The notes under the pieces are model-generated. The model saw only the letters and a program-made list of their open reading frames with translations. It was not told where the DNA came from and searched no databases. Shown one piece after another: positions 44,151 to 54,834 of a stretch of 64,000 nt of DNA. The stretch spans positions 2,605,013 through 2,669,012 of the forward strand of contig JAPTHN010000037.1 of NCBI GenBank assembly GCA_026936325.1, given 5' to 3'. Position numbers and translations under genes: made by a program. The stretch comes from Platynereis dumerilii (lineage: Eukaryota > Annelida > Polychaeta > Phyllodocida > Nereididae). Numbering within the stretch: the stretch's first letter is position 1; each line of letters opens with the position of its first letter.

Positions 44151-45479
44151 GACATCATTTATGTCCAGTGGCTTCTGAATGTAACTGCTCATCATTCACT
44201 GACTGCAACCACCAGACCATGGCACCTCTGCGCACTCCTCAATCATGGTCAGGATTCTGACAACCAATCTTTTCACTCAAACAACATGCTCTTCTGTTTT
44301 AGCCTGATTGTTCATATCTAGATGATATCATGTACGAGTAGTCTGTTTAATGATATGCAGACGTGCTTAACCAACGGGCATCACCTGCTTTGAAACTAAT
44401 CTCCACACCACAGAACACCTGCTTTTATCAAAAAGAGTATTCTGCAACCTGCCACTCATGCACACACTACTCCATGGCAACCATTACTGCATCTTGGCAA
44501 CCACGTCACATTTCTATTACAGTATTTGCACCTATGACAGATACCAGAAATGGATAAGGTTTTTGTCCCTGGGTGTATTAAGCTGATAAAAGGAAAGTAT
44601 GGAGGATAGCAATTTGGCCAGATAAATATGCAATGATACAGGGAATTTATCGCGGGCTAATACGTGTTTGAAAATTTTCTTGAATGACTCATCTTGATTT
44701 CTTACATCAAAGAGAAATAGGACTGCTTTCATTGGTGATGCATTTCCAATAATCATTCTACATTGCGCTCACAGCTCATTTGATTGCTCACTCAAAGAAT
44801 TCAAACAAAACATAAATTTGTTGCAGACTTTTAAAAAATTTAGATTATACTGCATGTTTCCGTCACTTCAAAATAAATAATATCCGCCGAGGTAAACTCC
44901 AAGCCCCCCTCTTAAAATAGTAACCACCTTATAACTTGATCTTTGGCAGCAAAAACAGGCCTACAGTCAAGCTGTTCAAGTATGAATTTTAAAAGTTGTG
45001 AACATATATAATAGGCATTTAAAATGGCCTGTATTGACAAGCATGCTGGCTGCATGTTTTCAACAAAAATTCTTGTTATGATTACTTTAATTTTCAGTAA
45101 GTGGCATGCTCGTTTCATTGTGAATTTGTTTACAATCAATAATGTGAGTTTACTCTGTGTGAATGACCTATGGCTACACATGTCACTATGACTATGTCAT
45201 TTCAGCACAGGCCTATATATATTACAACAAGTGGACAAGTATACACTTACAGAAATAGTCCCAGATAATAAGCAGTATTTATATGCATGTAAATGAATAT
45301 GCTGTATAAATATACACATGAGTTTTATGACAAGAGAACTATTTCTTCCCTTCTCAAATATCTTAGAAGTTGTGAAAAAATATGCTAACTATACATTTCT
45401 GATCATGCATGGAGAAAGTGAAGTGTTTTACAAATGTAAATGAAAGCCAGGAATTTTACTGTAACTACTGAGCTTGCGG

Positions 45480-45700
45480 CTTCTACACAATCGAATGTAC
45501 AAAACAAAATTGTCAATCGTTATGGGGTCATCACTCGACTAGCATTTGCATGAGACTTGTGACCTCATATACGCTTGATAGATAATGAAGTTACGAAAAT
45601 TCTAAATCAAAAAGTCAAAATCAGTTGATATTTGAGGTAGATACAGTCAAAAGTGTCCCACAATATCTCATTTTTCCCATTGACAACTTGTGTTACAAAA
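45480..45700. other. Copy-specific block (indel between duplicates)
   Basis: About 220 bases present in copy 1 but absent from copy 2, where AGCTTG runs almost directly into CTCAACGCT. No clear terminal repeats are seen, so insertion and deletion cannot be told apart. Confidence 0.55.
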
Positions 45701-46325
45701 TTTCACTTCAACGCTGCCCAAAAGGTGGTGTTACATGCTGAAGCAAAAACGAATGCCCCACACTTGGAAGTTGGAAACAGAGAAACCTTGGTGAGGACTC
45801 ACAGTTGTGTCATCTGATTATGTTTGGCATTACCGCAATACCATCTTCTTCTTTTTTCACAGGTACTATGCTAGACTAGTATATCTAATGCATAGACCTG
45901 TAGATATATGCCAAAATACTGAATCCTTTTCAGAGCCAGACATTGACATATCAAAACATGGAAACAATTGAAATGCCAGAATTTTTTCTCTTGGGCTGTA
46001 AATATTATTGATTTTTATGTAACAATATAAGCATTGTATTTACATCAATATTTTTTAGTCACTCATGCAAAGCAGTTTATGCTGCAGTGCATGCCAGATC
46101 AATTTCTGAGTACCTGTGAATACTTTTGTAATTAGGTCACTTACTTATTCACAAATATTTTATGAAAGATATATTGACTACATGTTCTATTTAGAGAGTT
46201 ATGGATGCTAATCCTGTGTCTAGTCCAGATAGGGCAAATTACTAGGGGTTTATTACAATGGTTTAATCATCTATTTGAACAGATTTCAATACATGTCATT
46301 GAATATTCTACATGGAGGTAATGGC

Positions 46326-47126
46326 TAGTTCTCACGGAGACGTAACAGGGCGTTCTTGTCGCGTCGCTTCTTGCTTTTCCAGGAAAGAGGGAGGTTTTTA
46401 AACTACATTCAACAATTCGGCGACGATATTTTCGTCTACGGCGCTTCTTAAACTGCCTCGCCAAAAGTTCCTAGAAATCACGTGACCGTTTGGTGAAGCA
46501 AGAACTTGCTTCACCAAAGATTCAACCGGTTGAATCTTTGCGAAGGAAGAAGCCACGATGCAAAAGACCAGAAAGACCCCCAAAATGATTGGGCGAAGTT
46601 AGAGACAGCTTGGGCGAAGTTAGAGACAGGTTGGGCGAAGTTAGAGGCAGGTTGGGCGAGGCTACTTATCATTGAGTCAATGGAAATTCGGTGAAAAAAG
46701 AGAACAACTCGCCGACGCAAACAGGCTGTTTAAACGCCGAAACAGGCACTTGCTTCACCGTAAAATGTATTTGCTTGGGCGTAATTGAAGATTAGGATGA
46801 AGTAAGAGGATGCTAGGGCGAAGCAACAGCATGCTAGGGCGAAGAAAGACACTCCTTGGGCGAATCTAGTTTAACATTGAAGCAATGGAACTGCGTCGAG
46901 GCTCCTGACAACTCGCCGACACAAGTCTCTTCTTGCCTCGTCCGTAATTACGAGCGATTCGGCGTAAAAAACGAGAGCCTCGTCGTAATAGGAACCATCA
47001 ACGACGATTTAGAACCTCTAATTGATTATATAATTGTCCAAAAATGGCTTGAAACGCCGAAATTTGGCGAAAATGAAGTTCCTGGCACCTCTACAACTTC
47101 GCCGTCACTTAACCACTCTCGTGAGA
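46326..47126. mobile_element. 0.8-kb GC-rich insertion with iterated GGGCGAAG units
   Basis: Present in copy 1; copy 2 reads continuously near 60430-60450. The ends show imperfect inverted similarity: TGGCTAGTTCTCACGGAGA on the left against TGCCTGTGTCTCACGAGAG as the complement of the right. Flanking ACATGGAGGTAA and AAATGTAAGGA could be a degenerate 8-9-bp target duplication. The unit TGGGCGAAGTTAGAGACAG occurs four times in tandem near 46589-46660, and GGGCGAAG recurs near 46820-46860. Its CG-rich motifs (GCGACG, GCCGAA) differ from all neighbours. No transposase frame. Possibly Mutator-like, but this is unproven. Confidence 0.65.
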
Positions 47127-47699
47127 CACAGGCATAAATGTAAGGATAATAGTCCCACGGGACACACAGGCTACAACATGATGTTGCTAATTAGAGGAGG
47201 GCTTGTCTGTTGGTCACATAGAAATGTATGGTAGAAATTGTGTTTTCATGCACAACGTGAATGTGATATGAGATTTTTTCACAACATTGTTAAAACGTTG
47301 TCACAATATCACATGCTAATATCAAATCTTTGTTCCAAAACGTTGTGACAATGTCATTTCCACCATGCAATTCTACGTTATTTTCATGAACATTGCTACG
47401 TAGTCACAATGTTCTGCAACATAGATGTGCCCATTGAGAAAATTGTCTCCTTGTAGAAACACTAATTAACATGTCATAATGTCACAGACATTATCTAGAA
47501 GTATGATGGAAATTTCGATACGGTGTATAATACTGTATATTTTTTTAACCTATAACTGTAAAAAATACTAAATAAAGTGTGATACCATATGAAATACCTT
47601 ATACTGTGTTCTATCTGCAGGGTACAGCACACTGTGAATCCATGTGGAGAAATGGGTTACACAAATCCAGCTGCATGATATGTAGTTTATTCCTGGAAG

Positions 47700-48110
47700 T
47701 CTGAAAAAGGACTCCACCAATGTGTCCCAGTTGTAAAGCTAGCTGTGAAAGCAAGTCCCTAAGCCAGTCTCAAAACCAGTTTCCAGGCGGGCTTGTGAAC
47801 TCCTCATCTGTTAATAAAGCTTCTATAGATGCTGCAGCTGGAGGCTAAGCGGCCCTGACAAGGCATCTCTCCAACTGGCAGGCTCAGGGTGGTGCAGCAG
47901 CCTTTTGTGGAAAGAGAAGAGACGGCTCAGCCAGCAGGCCAGAGTAACAGGCCAAAGCATTAGGTTAGCTCAAATTGGCTTGTCATCCAACATGGTTAGT
48001 ATCATCAGCCTAATATATTTAACGTATATGTAGTTTGCATGTTTTGGCTTCAAAGCATTGTATGCTCTTGTATTTTACTACATCTTCATCTATTCTGCTG
48101 TCACCCAGTT
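47700..48110 (+). repeat. Unusually conserved tract of the duplication, copy 1
   Basis: About 410 bases differ from 62233-62690 at only a handful of positions, apart from a minisatellite expansion, while flanking blocks differ far more. No open frame is conserved across it, so I cannot name a gene. Confidence 0.7.
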
Positions 48111-48307
48111 CAGTGGTTGCACACTGGCCTTCCCGACCTCTCGACCCTGAGGTCAATTGCCAGCCTGGCTAACCCGGACATGTTAGACGCATGTATCATC
48201 AGGCGACAAAAGTGCACTGCATTACACCTCCCCTGATCCGCCTCATTGCAAAGGTCCATGACTATAAATACACTCTCTTCTCCATCGATAGCATTGGGAT
48301 TAGGGTG

Positions 48308-48598
48308 CAGGGGCAGACAGGTGGCATTTTGGGCCCCATGGCAGAATTAGTTGATGGGCCCCCTCATCCAATTTTCTCCATGACTCTATTTGTGCCGAGG
48401 TCGAAGGGCCCTTTCCTTTACAGGGCCCTCTCACATGGAGGCCCTAATCTAAATGTTTGATTGTATCACAATCGCTAACAACTAAATTTCTCTATTTTCT
48501 AATTAAAAAAATAATAATATTGGCACCTTGCATGGGCCTCCCTGAGTGGTTGGACCCATAGCAGCTGCCACTCTGCCACATTGGCCAGTCTGCCCCTG
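48308..48598. mobile_element. hAT-type MITE, 291 bp
   Basis: The termini CAGGGGCAGACAGG and complement of CAGGGGCAGACTGG are flanked by a perfect 8-bp duplication TTAGGGTG (48300-48307 and 48599-48606). Copy 2 has the site once and no element (TTAGGGTG near 62866). Interior motifs GGGCCC and GAGGCCC recur. No transposase. Confidence 0.95.
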
Positions 48599-49677
48599 TT
48601 AGGGTGTACTTCCTTTTTGCTATAGCTTAAAGACCCTGGATACAAATTCAATGGCCTTGCTAGTAAATTTAGATGCAAAGGAAACCTTGATGGTTTGATG
48701 CAAGCGCTGCATAAATGATTCAGGCAATATCAGGACTGTCATATAGCCATTACAATGAACCACATTCAACGTTGAAATCAAAAAATGGAACTGAAGTGGT
48801 GGAATCCAATGGAAAATCATTAATTGACGTCTTTGAGAGTGACTGTATTGGTTCTGGTCCTGGAAACATAATCTAGGCTTATATGCCTTTATTGCATTGA
48901 GCCCTGGAAAAGATATTTTTAAAGATTTTCCAGTGATACTTTATAGCAAGAAGCACAGAATCCATGGCTATTGCCATAGGCGTTTTTTCTCTTCTGTACC
49001 TAGCAAGAGAGTTCATAAAATAACCTTTGATGACACCATGCACTTTCTCAACTGATCTTGTTAACGAAAGTGTCATACTGCAGCAAAGGACTTTTGGTCT
49101 GGTCCATAACAGAGATCAAAAACATGCAAAGGCTCGCATCCTGAACTTAAGTACATACATAGAAATAGAAATAACATAGGTCCTAAAAATAATTTAGAAA
49201 ATTGGAAGTGTCTTATATACCTTTGGCTTTTGGTATCCAACGTCTATACACATGGTTCGCAATCATGTTCACATATTGTTCGTATATAATTTATGACATA
49301 TTTCTTAATTAAGAAATGAAATGGTTGGATCAAAGAAGCTCAGACTGCAGGTATGTAGCCCAGTAGCTGTGCCACTTCATGATCAAATTGGGTGAATTTC
49401 ATGGACTTGCACCATGTAAATCTGAATCTGTAACAGTGTGAACCATGTGTGTCTGGACACCCAGCGATTTTGCTCCGCTCTGCTGAAGTGACCGTGCCCA
49501 ACTCTCCCCTCAATGTCCCCTTTGACATTTTATAGGGACTGTGACGTATTTTGGATTTAAATGTGGTTGAGCTTGTAAATTGTAAATAAATGCATGGCTC
49601 CCACTTAGTTGTAAAAGTTTAGCCATTTGCAAATGAAGCAAATTTTACAACAAAAAATGGAAATAAATTGACAAGTA

Positions 49678-49744
49678 TCTTCCAAACGTTGCCTCTAAAT
49701 AGCCCACACTGGTGCTGATGGGGCGTAAAACACAAACTCACTCA
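49678..49744 (+). mobile_element. Very short 3' fragment of the LINE/SINE tail family
   Basis: TAGCCCACACTGGTGCTG and GGGCGTAAAACACAAACTCA match the 3' end of the LINE at 51081 (read in its own sense). Copy 2 goes straight from ACAAGTA to CCTTTG near 63755, so these ~67 bases are an insertion, probably a severely 5'-truncated retroposition. Confidence 0.8.
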
Positions 49745-49935
49745 CCTTTGAAAACATCATGACTTCCATTCTTTGTAATAACCAGTGCCTGCCAGTGATT
49801 TTGTTGAAATAAACTCAATGGACTCAAGATTACCTGGCTCTTAAACATTTTCACAGTTGCTTTTGTTTGCAATAACTGTTAATTGTCACACCTATGATTG
49901 TTTTGCCAATTTTGCCATAAGGAACTGTCTAACTG

Positions 49936-50474
49936 TTGTTTTTTGCTGGGAAAATATTTAACCCCTGGTGGATCGTTGTGGAAAGCACCATCAATAAAAG
50001 GATGCCAGAAGGAAACAAGGGCGGAAGGGGCGGTTGGTCAAGAAAGGGCAAATCTAATTCATGCAACAAAAATTTAATGTATCGCCAATAATAACTGAAT
50101 ATATAGATAGTGGATGGTGAGGAGACCAATATTGAGTTTTATTGGCTGAAGCAGTAATATTGGTCAAGGGCCGCAGGCCGAGACCAATATTACCTGCTAA
50201 CACGCTATTGGCGTGTCATGTGTATGATCTCCTGCTTCATGATTGGCCTTAAAATTTTGATGCAGAATATATATACTTACAGATTTTTTCTTTAATTAAG
50301 GCATAATGATTTTTTTTCTTTGAGATCAAAAGAGCAACCTTGCCCCTTCTGCTCCCCTGCACCCAATAATTCAAAATACAACCTAAATTTCATAACATCA
50401 TGACATATAAATAAGATAACAAGGCAATACATACCAAAAAGTTTTTGATTGAATAAAAAATCGGATACTTCAAT
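49936..50474. other. Spacer between the two duplication copies
   Basis: Single-copy within this window, containing the hairpin repeat F4. No gene recognised. Confidence 0.6.
50118..50270. repeat. Hairpin repeat with GC core and CCAAT motifs (F4)
   Basis: TAATATTGGTC (50145) pairs with GACCAATATTA (50181) around GGCCGCAGGCC. A third AGACCAATATT lies at 50133. ATTGGCTGAAG (50149 region) and ATGATTGGCC (50239) supply the CCAAT-type motifs, and ACACGCTATTGGCGTGT (50199) is a second small palindrome. Confidence 0.65.
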
Positions 50475-51172
50475 ATAAATATTGCTTGAAATTTGTCCTT
50501 AGTCTGAAAAAGTATTGGTTGTAACAACCTATCCATTTGTTCATATGTCTGACCAATCCTTGGAATCTATTGCTTTACTAAGATAATGGAGGTGACAACC
50601 AAATACTGTAAATGTCAAATGTAGGGGAGACCGGGGGCCAGGTGTCACTTGGGCAAGTTGTCTCAATGCTTATTACTTGGATTGTAGCAGCTGCATGGTA
50701 ATTAAATCAATTTTGATATTTTTTAGCATATGAATAGTTTTTGTATGTTATCAAAAAAATGTGTAATGTGTCATATGCTAGTTCAATATGTCTAAAATGT
50801 CTTTTAAAAAGGCACGAAAACTATTTTTAAAGTGATATTTACAAATTTTTCATCACGTTCCAAATTGAGACAATTTATGGAGATGCAGACCCCGGTTCAT
50901 GGTAGCAATAACCCGTAGTCTCCGTGAACAATGTGACTGTGTTTTTTAATTGGATTCAAAACACATTCTCCTTTGATTACCGAGACATCAGATTGCTTTA
51001 TGATCGTGACGAGGATAGGCTGGGCTTGTTGTCACAGCCCTGGGCAAGTTGTCACAATGCTTATTATTCGACTGTAGGTGTGTGTGTGTGTGTTTGTGTT
51101 TTACGCCTCTGCAGCACCTTATTGGGCTATATCGAGGCTTGCTAGGTTGTTATTTGTCTTTGTTTATTTTCC

Positions 51173-54100
51173 TCATATTTTGTAGTATGTCTGTGTTTGG
51201 TACAAAAATGTGATTATGTTTTCTGGTTTATCTACGAGGAGTCGAAGATGGTTTGTTGGGAGAAGTGTTTGAAAATCTCTACAATCTCTTAGAATATGTT
51301 TAATCGTGAGGGGACATTGGCATTTCTCACAAATCGGGGCTGGGTCACCCAGTAGAAGATGCGAATGTGTGAGTCTTGAGTGTCCAATAAGACGCCTGTG
51401 AATCACAACCTGGTCTCTCCGTGTTCTGGAGGTAATTTGTTGTACATCCCTGACTCTGGGAAAGATTACTCTCAGTTTATTATTCTCACATGCATTCCAC
51501 ATAACTTGCCATCCGGACTTTATATAATCGTTGATAGTTGGACGGAGGTCCGTGTACAGTATACTATCTAAAGTAAGATCTTTGGAAAGAGCATTTTTCG
51601 CCATAAGATCTGCTTTTTCGTTTCCAGCAATTCCCACATGACCAGGAATCCAGCAGAAAAGAATTTCTTTGCTGTCTAATCCAGACAGGAGCATGATTAT
51701 GTCTTGTAATATGGGATGATCCAACCTCTTGCTGGCAAGTGCTTGGATTGCCGATTTGGAGTCGGAACAAATTACAAATTTGTCTTTTTCAGACATCCCA
51801 GCAAGCCATACGGCTTTGTAGATTGCTAAAAGCTCAGCAGTGTATACTGAGCTTTCATTTGGTATGCGCTCACTGTGCAGGTTTGATTTACAGGAAGTTA
51901 CAGCATAAGCCGTTCGGTTTCCATCTTTTGATCCATCTGTATATAAGAACTTATGATCATGGTATCTTAGTTTGATATCGTAGAACCTTCGTTGGTACTC
52001 TATCGGATCTGTTTGTGCCTTTTTCAGGTCTTCTAATTCAGTGTTAACAACTGGTGTTTCTATACTCCAGTGTGGAATTTGTGGAACTTTATTCTCAGCA
52101 ATAAAAAATGTGTCTATTCCGGCGGCTTCAAGATGCGGTTTCATCCTCAAACCGAGTGGCCGAATAGCATTTGGTCGTCTGTCATATTTCTCTGCATGGC
52201 TTGGATGGAAGACAATTGAGTGTGCTGGGTTAAGAGGATTTGCAGCCAGTTTGACAGTATACTGTAGAGATAGCTTCAGTCGTCGGAGTGATAAAGGAGG
52301 CTCCTTTGCCAGAACATACAGACTATCGACTGGCGATGTCCTGAATGCTCCAAGGCTCAAGCGGATTCCTTGATTGTGTACAGTATTCAGACATCGAAGA
52401 TAGGATGGTCTTGCTGAGCCATATACAATGCAGCCATAGTCGAGACGTGCCCGAGTCATTGCACGATAAAGTCTGAGAAGAACAGTGGTGTCACCACCCC
52501 AGTTTATTTTTCCCACTACTTTCAAGATGTTCAAAGACTGTAGGCATTTTGCCTTAAGTGCAGTTATGTGGGGGATGAAGGAGAGTTTTGAGTCAAATGT
52601 AACTCCAAGAAATTTATTAGAATTTACTACTTTGATTGCACAATTATCAATTGTAAGTGTTGGTTCAGGATGGGGAGTCCTAAGGTGGCAAAAGTGCATG
52701 CATACTGTTTTTGACTTAGAGAATTTAAAGCCATTTTCCTGAGACCATTTGTGTAATTTATTTAGATTTTGTTGCAACTGTCTTTCAATAGTTGACATTT
52801 GTTTGGATTTTAGTGCAATGAGAAAGTCATCAACATAGAGTGAGCACATGACATTTTCACGAATAGCTTTAACAATGCTGTTGATTTTTATGTTAAAGCA
52901 AGTGGGAGATAAAATGCTTCCCTGGGGAACACCCATCTCTTGGGGATATTCATTTGAAAGTGTTGCCCCCACTCTTACTTTAAACCACCGATCTTCAAGG
53001 AAGGAGCCAATAAAATGAGGAAGTCTACCTCTCAAACCAAAGTCAAACAAATCTTTCAAGATGCCAAATTTCCAGGTCGTGTCATACGCTTTCTCTAAAT
53101 CAAAAAATACCCCTACAACATGTTCCCTTGTTATTAGCGCATCCCTTATGTACGTTTCTAGTCTAACCAGATGATCTACTGTGCTTCTGTGTTTTCTAAA
53201 ACCACATTGGAATTCTGAGATGGAATCGTTGGACTCAAGATACCAGACTAGTCTATCGTTAACAATCCTTTCCATTGTCTTGCAGATACAGCTTGTTAAG
53301 GCAATGGGCCTGTAATTAGTAGGATCAGTATGATCCTTGTTTGGCTTTGGAATTGGAATAATTGTAGCTACCCTCCAAGAGGCAGGGAAGGTTCCATAGT
53401 CCCAAATTGTATTAAAAATGTAAAGAAGAATCTCTAGGCACGGGAGAGGAAGGTGTTTTAGTAGTTGGTAATGGATTTCATCAGGTCCAACAGCTGAATC
53501 TTTAGCTTTCTGCAGTGCCTTAGTAAGTTCTTCCATAGTAAGAGGACTATTGTATTCTTCCAGATCATTTGAACGTATGTTCAGTACCAGACGTTCTGCC
53601 TGTGTTTTAAAGTGTTGGAATTCTGGAGTGTAATTTTCTGAAGAAGAATTATAGGAGAACTTTTCAGCTAGCTTATTTGCTATTTGATCTGGTGCTGTGT
53701 ATTCTTCTTCATTTACAATGAGATGGCTTATCTGAGATGTCGATGTCTTCCCTTGAATTTTTTTAATCATCTCCCATACTTGAGATGAAGGCGTTCTTTC
53801 GTTTAGTTTTGAAATGTAATTTCTCCAAGTAGTCCTCTTTTTCTGTCTTATATAACGTCTGGTTTTTGCTCTTAAGATGCGAAAAATTTCCAAGTTGGCA
53901 GTAGTTGGCATGGTGTTGTAGGCTCTAAGTGCTTTCTTTCTTTCCTTAATGGCATCTTTAACCTCCGTATCATACCAAGGTCTTGATTTACGAGGATTTC
54001 CTCCTTTTGTTTTGGGGATACATTTGTTGGCTATTGTTATTACATCTTCAGCAAACTTTTCTACAGGAGATTCACTGTTTAAGTATGTATGAAGATGAAG

Positions 54101-54832
54101 ATTTGCTGATAACTTGCTATATGAGTCCCAATCAGCCTTATCTAATTTCCATCTAGGAAGATTTGGCGTTTGGGTGTTTGATGTAGTTTCTAGTATGACA
54201 GGGAAATGATCACTCCCGTGGGTGTCTTTCAATACATACCAATTAAAATCTAAAAACAGGGTGGGATCACTAACACTCAGGTCTATGGGACTATATGTAC
54301 CATGACCTGGGTGTAGATATGTATATGATCCATCGTTAAAAAGACATAGGTCATTTGATGCAAGAAATTCTTCGATTATTTGACCTTTGGCATTGCTTTG
54401 TTGGCTTCCCCACATTGGATGATGACCGTTAAAGTCTCCGAGGATGAGGCATGGAGCCGGAAGTTGTTCAAAGAGATGGTTCAAGTCCTCGATTGTAAGA
54501 TGTTGGCTTGGAGAGATGTAGAGGGAGCAAATTGTAAAGGTTTTATGTGCTGTTACTCTAACTGCAACAGCTTGTAAATTAGTGTCAATAGTGACATTAG
54601 AGTGGATAATTCCCTGCTTTACTAAAATAGAGGAGCCACCATAGGCCCTATCATGAATAATATTTCCATAATTGTTGTAAATGTGGTAATTTCTAATTTT
54701 TAAACTGTCGCTGGGTTTCAGATAGGTCTCTTGAAGACAGAAGATAGATGGTTGGAGCTCAAGAGCTAAGATATTAATTTCATCAAAGTTGGCTCTGAAA
54801 CCGCGACAGTTCCATTGGATTATATTATCCAT
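51173..54832 (-). CDS. LINE ORF2: endonuclease - reverse transcriptase - RNase H polyprotein
   Basis: An unbroken 1,219-residue protein that would nick target DNA and copy the LINE RNA into it. The N-terminal AP-like endonuclease spans 1-213, with QET (34-36), LGDFNGHH (131-138) and GSDH (206-209). The reverse transcriptase spans about 450-705, with FFDLEKAYD (576-584) and LYVDDFLIA (665-673). RNase H spans about 960-1085: YTDGS with Asp966, Glu1000 in TAELLAI, Asp1024 in CSDSK, and Asp1075 in GHVGIAGNEKAD. A C-terminal zinc cluster CEKC...H...C lies at 1168-1184. All visible catalytic residues are present. ATG is two bases after the ORF1 stop (TAA-AT-ATG), suggesting coupled or reinitiated translation from one RNA. 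Length and domain order are usual for the I group; RNase H excludes CR1 and RTE. Confidence 0.95.
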   Translation of the reverse strand: MDNIIQWNCRGFRANFDEINILALELQPSIFCLQETYLKPSDSLKIRNYHIYNNYGNIIHDRAYGGSSILVKQGIIHSNVTIDTNLQAVAVRVTAHKTFTICSLYISPSQHLTIEDLNHLFEQLPAPCLILGDFNGHHPMWGSQQSNAKGQIIEEFLASNDLCLFNDGSYTYLHPGHGTYSPIDLSVSDPTLFLDFNWYVLKDTHGSDHFPVILETTSNTQTPNLPRWKLDKADWDSYSKLSANLHLHTYLNSESPVEKFAEDVITIANKCIPKTKGGNPRKSRPWYDTEVKDAIKERKKALRAYNTMPTTANLEIFRILRAKTRRYIRQKKRTTWRNYISKLNERTPSSQVWEMIKKIQGKTSTSQISHLIVNEEEYTAPDQIANKLAEKFSYNSSSENYTPEFQHFKTQAERLVLNIRSNDLEEYNSPLTMEELTKALQKAKDSAVGPDEIHYQLLKHLPLPCLEILLYIFNTIWDYGTFPASWRVATIIPIPKPNKDHTDPTNYRPIALTSCICKTMERIVNDRLVWYLESNDSISEFQCGFRKHRSTVDHLVRLETYIRDALITREHVVGVFFDLEKAYDTTWKFGILKDLFDFGLRGRLPHFIGSFLEDRWFKVRVGATLSNEYPQEMGVPQGSILSPTCFNIKINSIVKAIRENVMCSLYVDDFLIALKSKQMSTIERQLQQNLNKLHKWSQENGFKFSKSKTVCMHFCHLRTPHPEPTLTIDNCAIKVVNSNKFLGVTFDSKLSFIPHITALKAKCLQSLNILKVVGKINWGGDTTVLLRLYRAMTRARLDYGCIVYGSARPSYLRCLNTVHNQGIRLSLGAFRTSPVDSLYVLAKEPPLSLRRLKLSLQYTVKLAANPLNPAHSIVFHPSHAEKYDRRPNAIRPLGLRMKPHLEAAGIDTFFIAENKVPQIPHWSIETPVVNTELEDLKKAQTDPIEYQRRFYDIKLRYHDHKFLYTDGSKDGNRTAYAVTSCKSNLHSERIPNESSVYTAELLAIYKAVWLAGMSEKDKFVICSDSKSAIQALASKRLDHPILQDIIMLLSGLDSKEILFCWIPGHVGIAGNEKADLMAKNALSKDLTLDSILYTDLRPTINDYIKSGWQVMWNACENNKLRVIFPRVRDVQQITSRTRRDQVVIHRRLIGHSRLTHSHLLLGDPAPICEKCQCPLTIKHILRDCRDFQTLLPTNHLRLLVDKPENIITFLYQTQTYYKI

Positions 54833-54834
54833 AT

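Larger units (their letters stand above)
42795..49935 (+). repeat. Segmental duplication, copy 1
   Basis: Sequence from ATAAATATTGCTTGAAATTT through TTTTGCCATAAGGAACTG matches 50475 to about 63950 in the same order and orientation. By eye, identity is roughly 90-93% in most aligned blocks, such as 43445-43755 against 56845-57140. It is interrupted by copy-specific insertions, listed separately. No host gene is recognised in either copy. Confidence 0.9.

Noticed and set aside
44363-44557. Frame conserved in both duplicates (also 57734-57952)
   Set aside because: The three visible differences include two amino-acid changes, the stop is not kept, and there is no ATG start. Conservation follows from the shared duplication.
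45480-45700. Mobile element specific to copy 1
   Set aside because: No terminal repeats or target duplication are visible; it may equally be a deletion in copy 2.
46267-47137. Overlapping 61-93-residue frames on both strands
   Set aside because: They arise from the repeated GGGCGAAG units of a copy-specific insertion; the repeats give peptide repeats such as NFAQPVS without domain meaning.
51173-54832. Host gene with endonuclease and RNase H
   Set aside because: Domain order, flanking target duplication and an empty site identify it as LINE ORF2.
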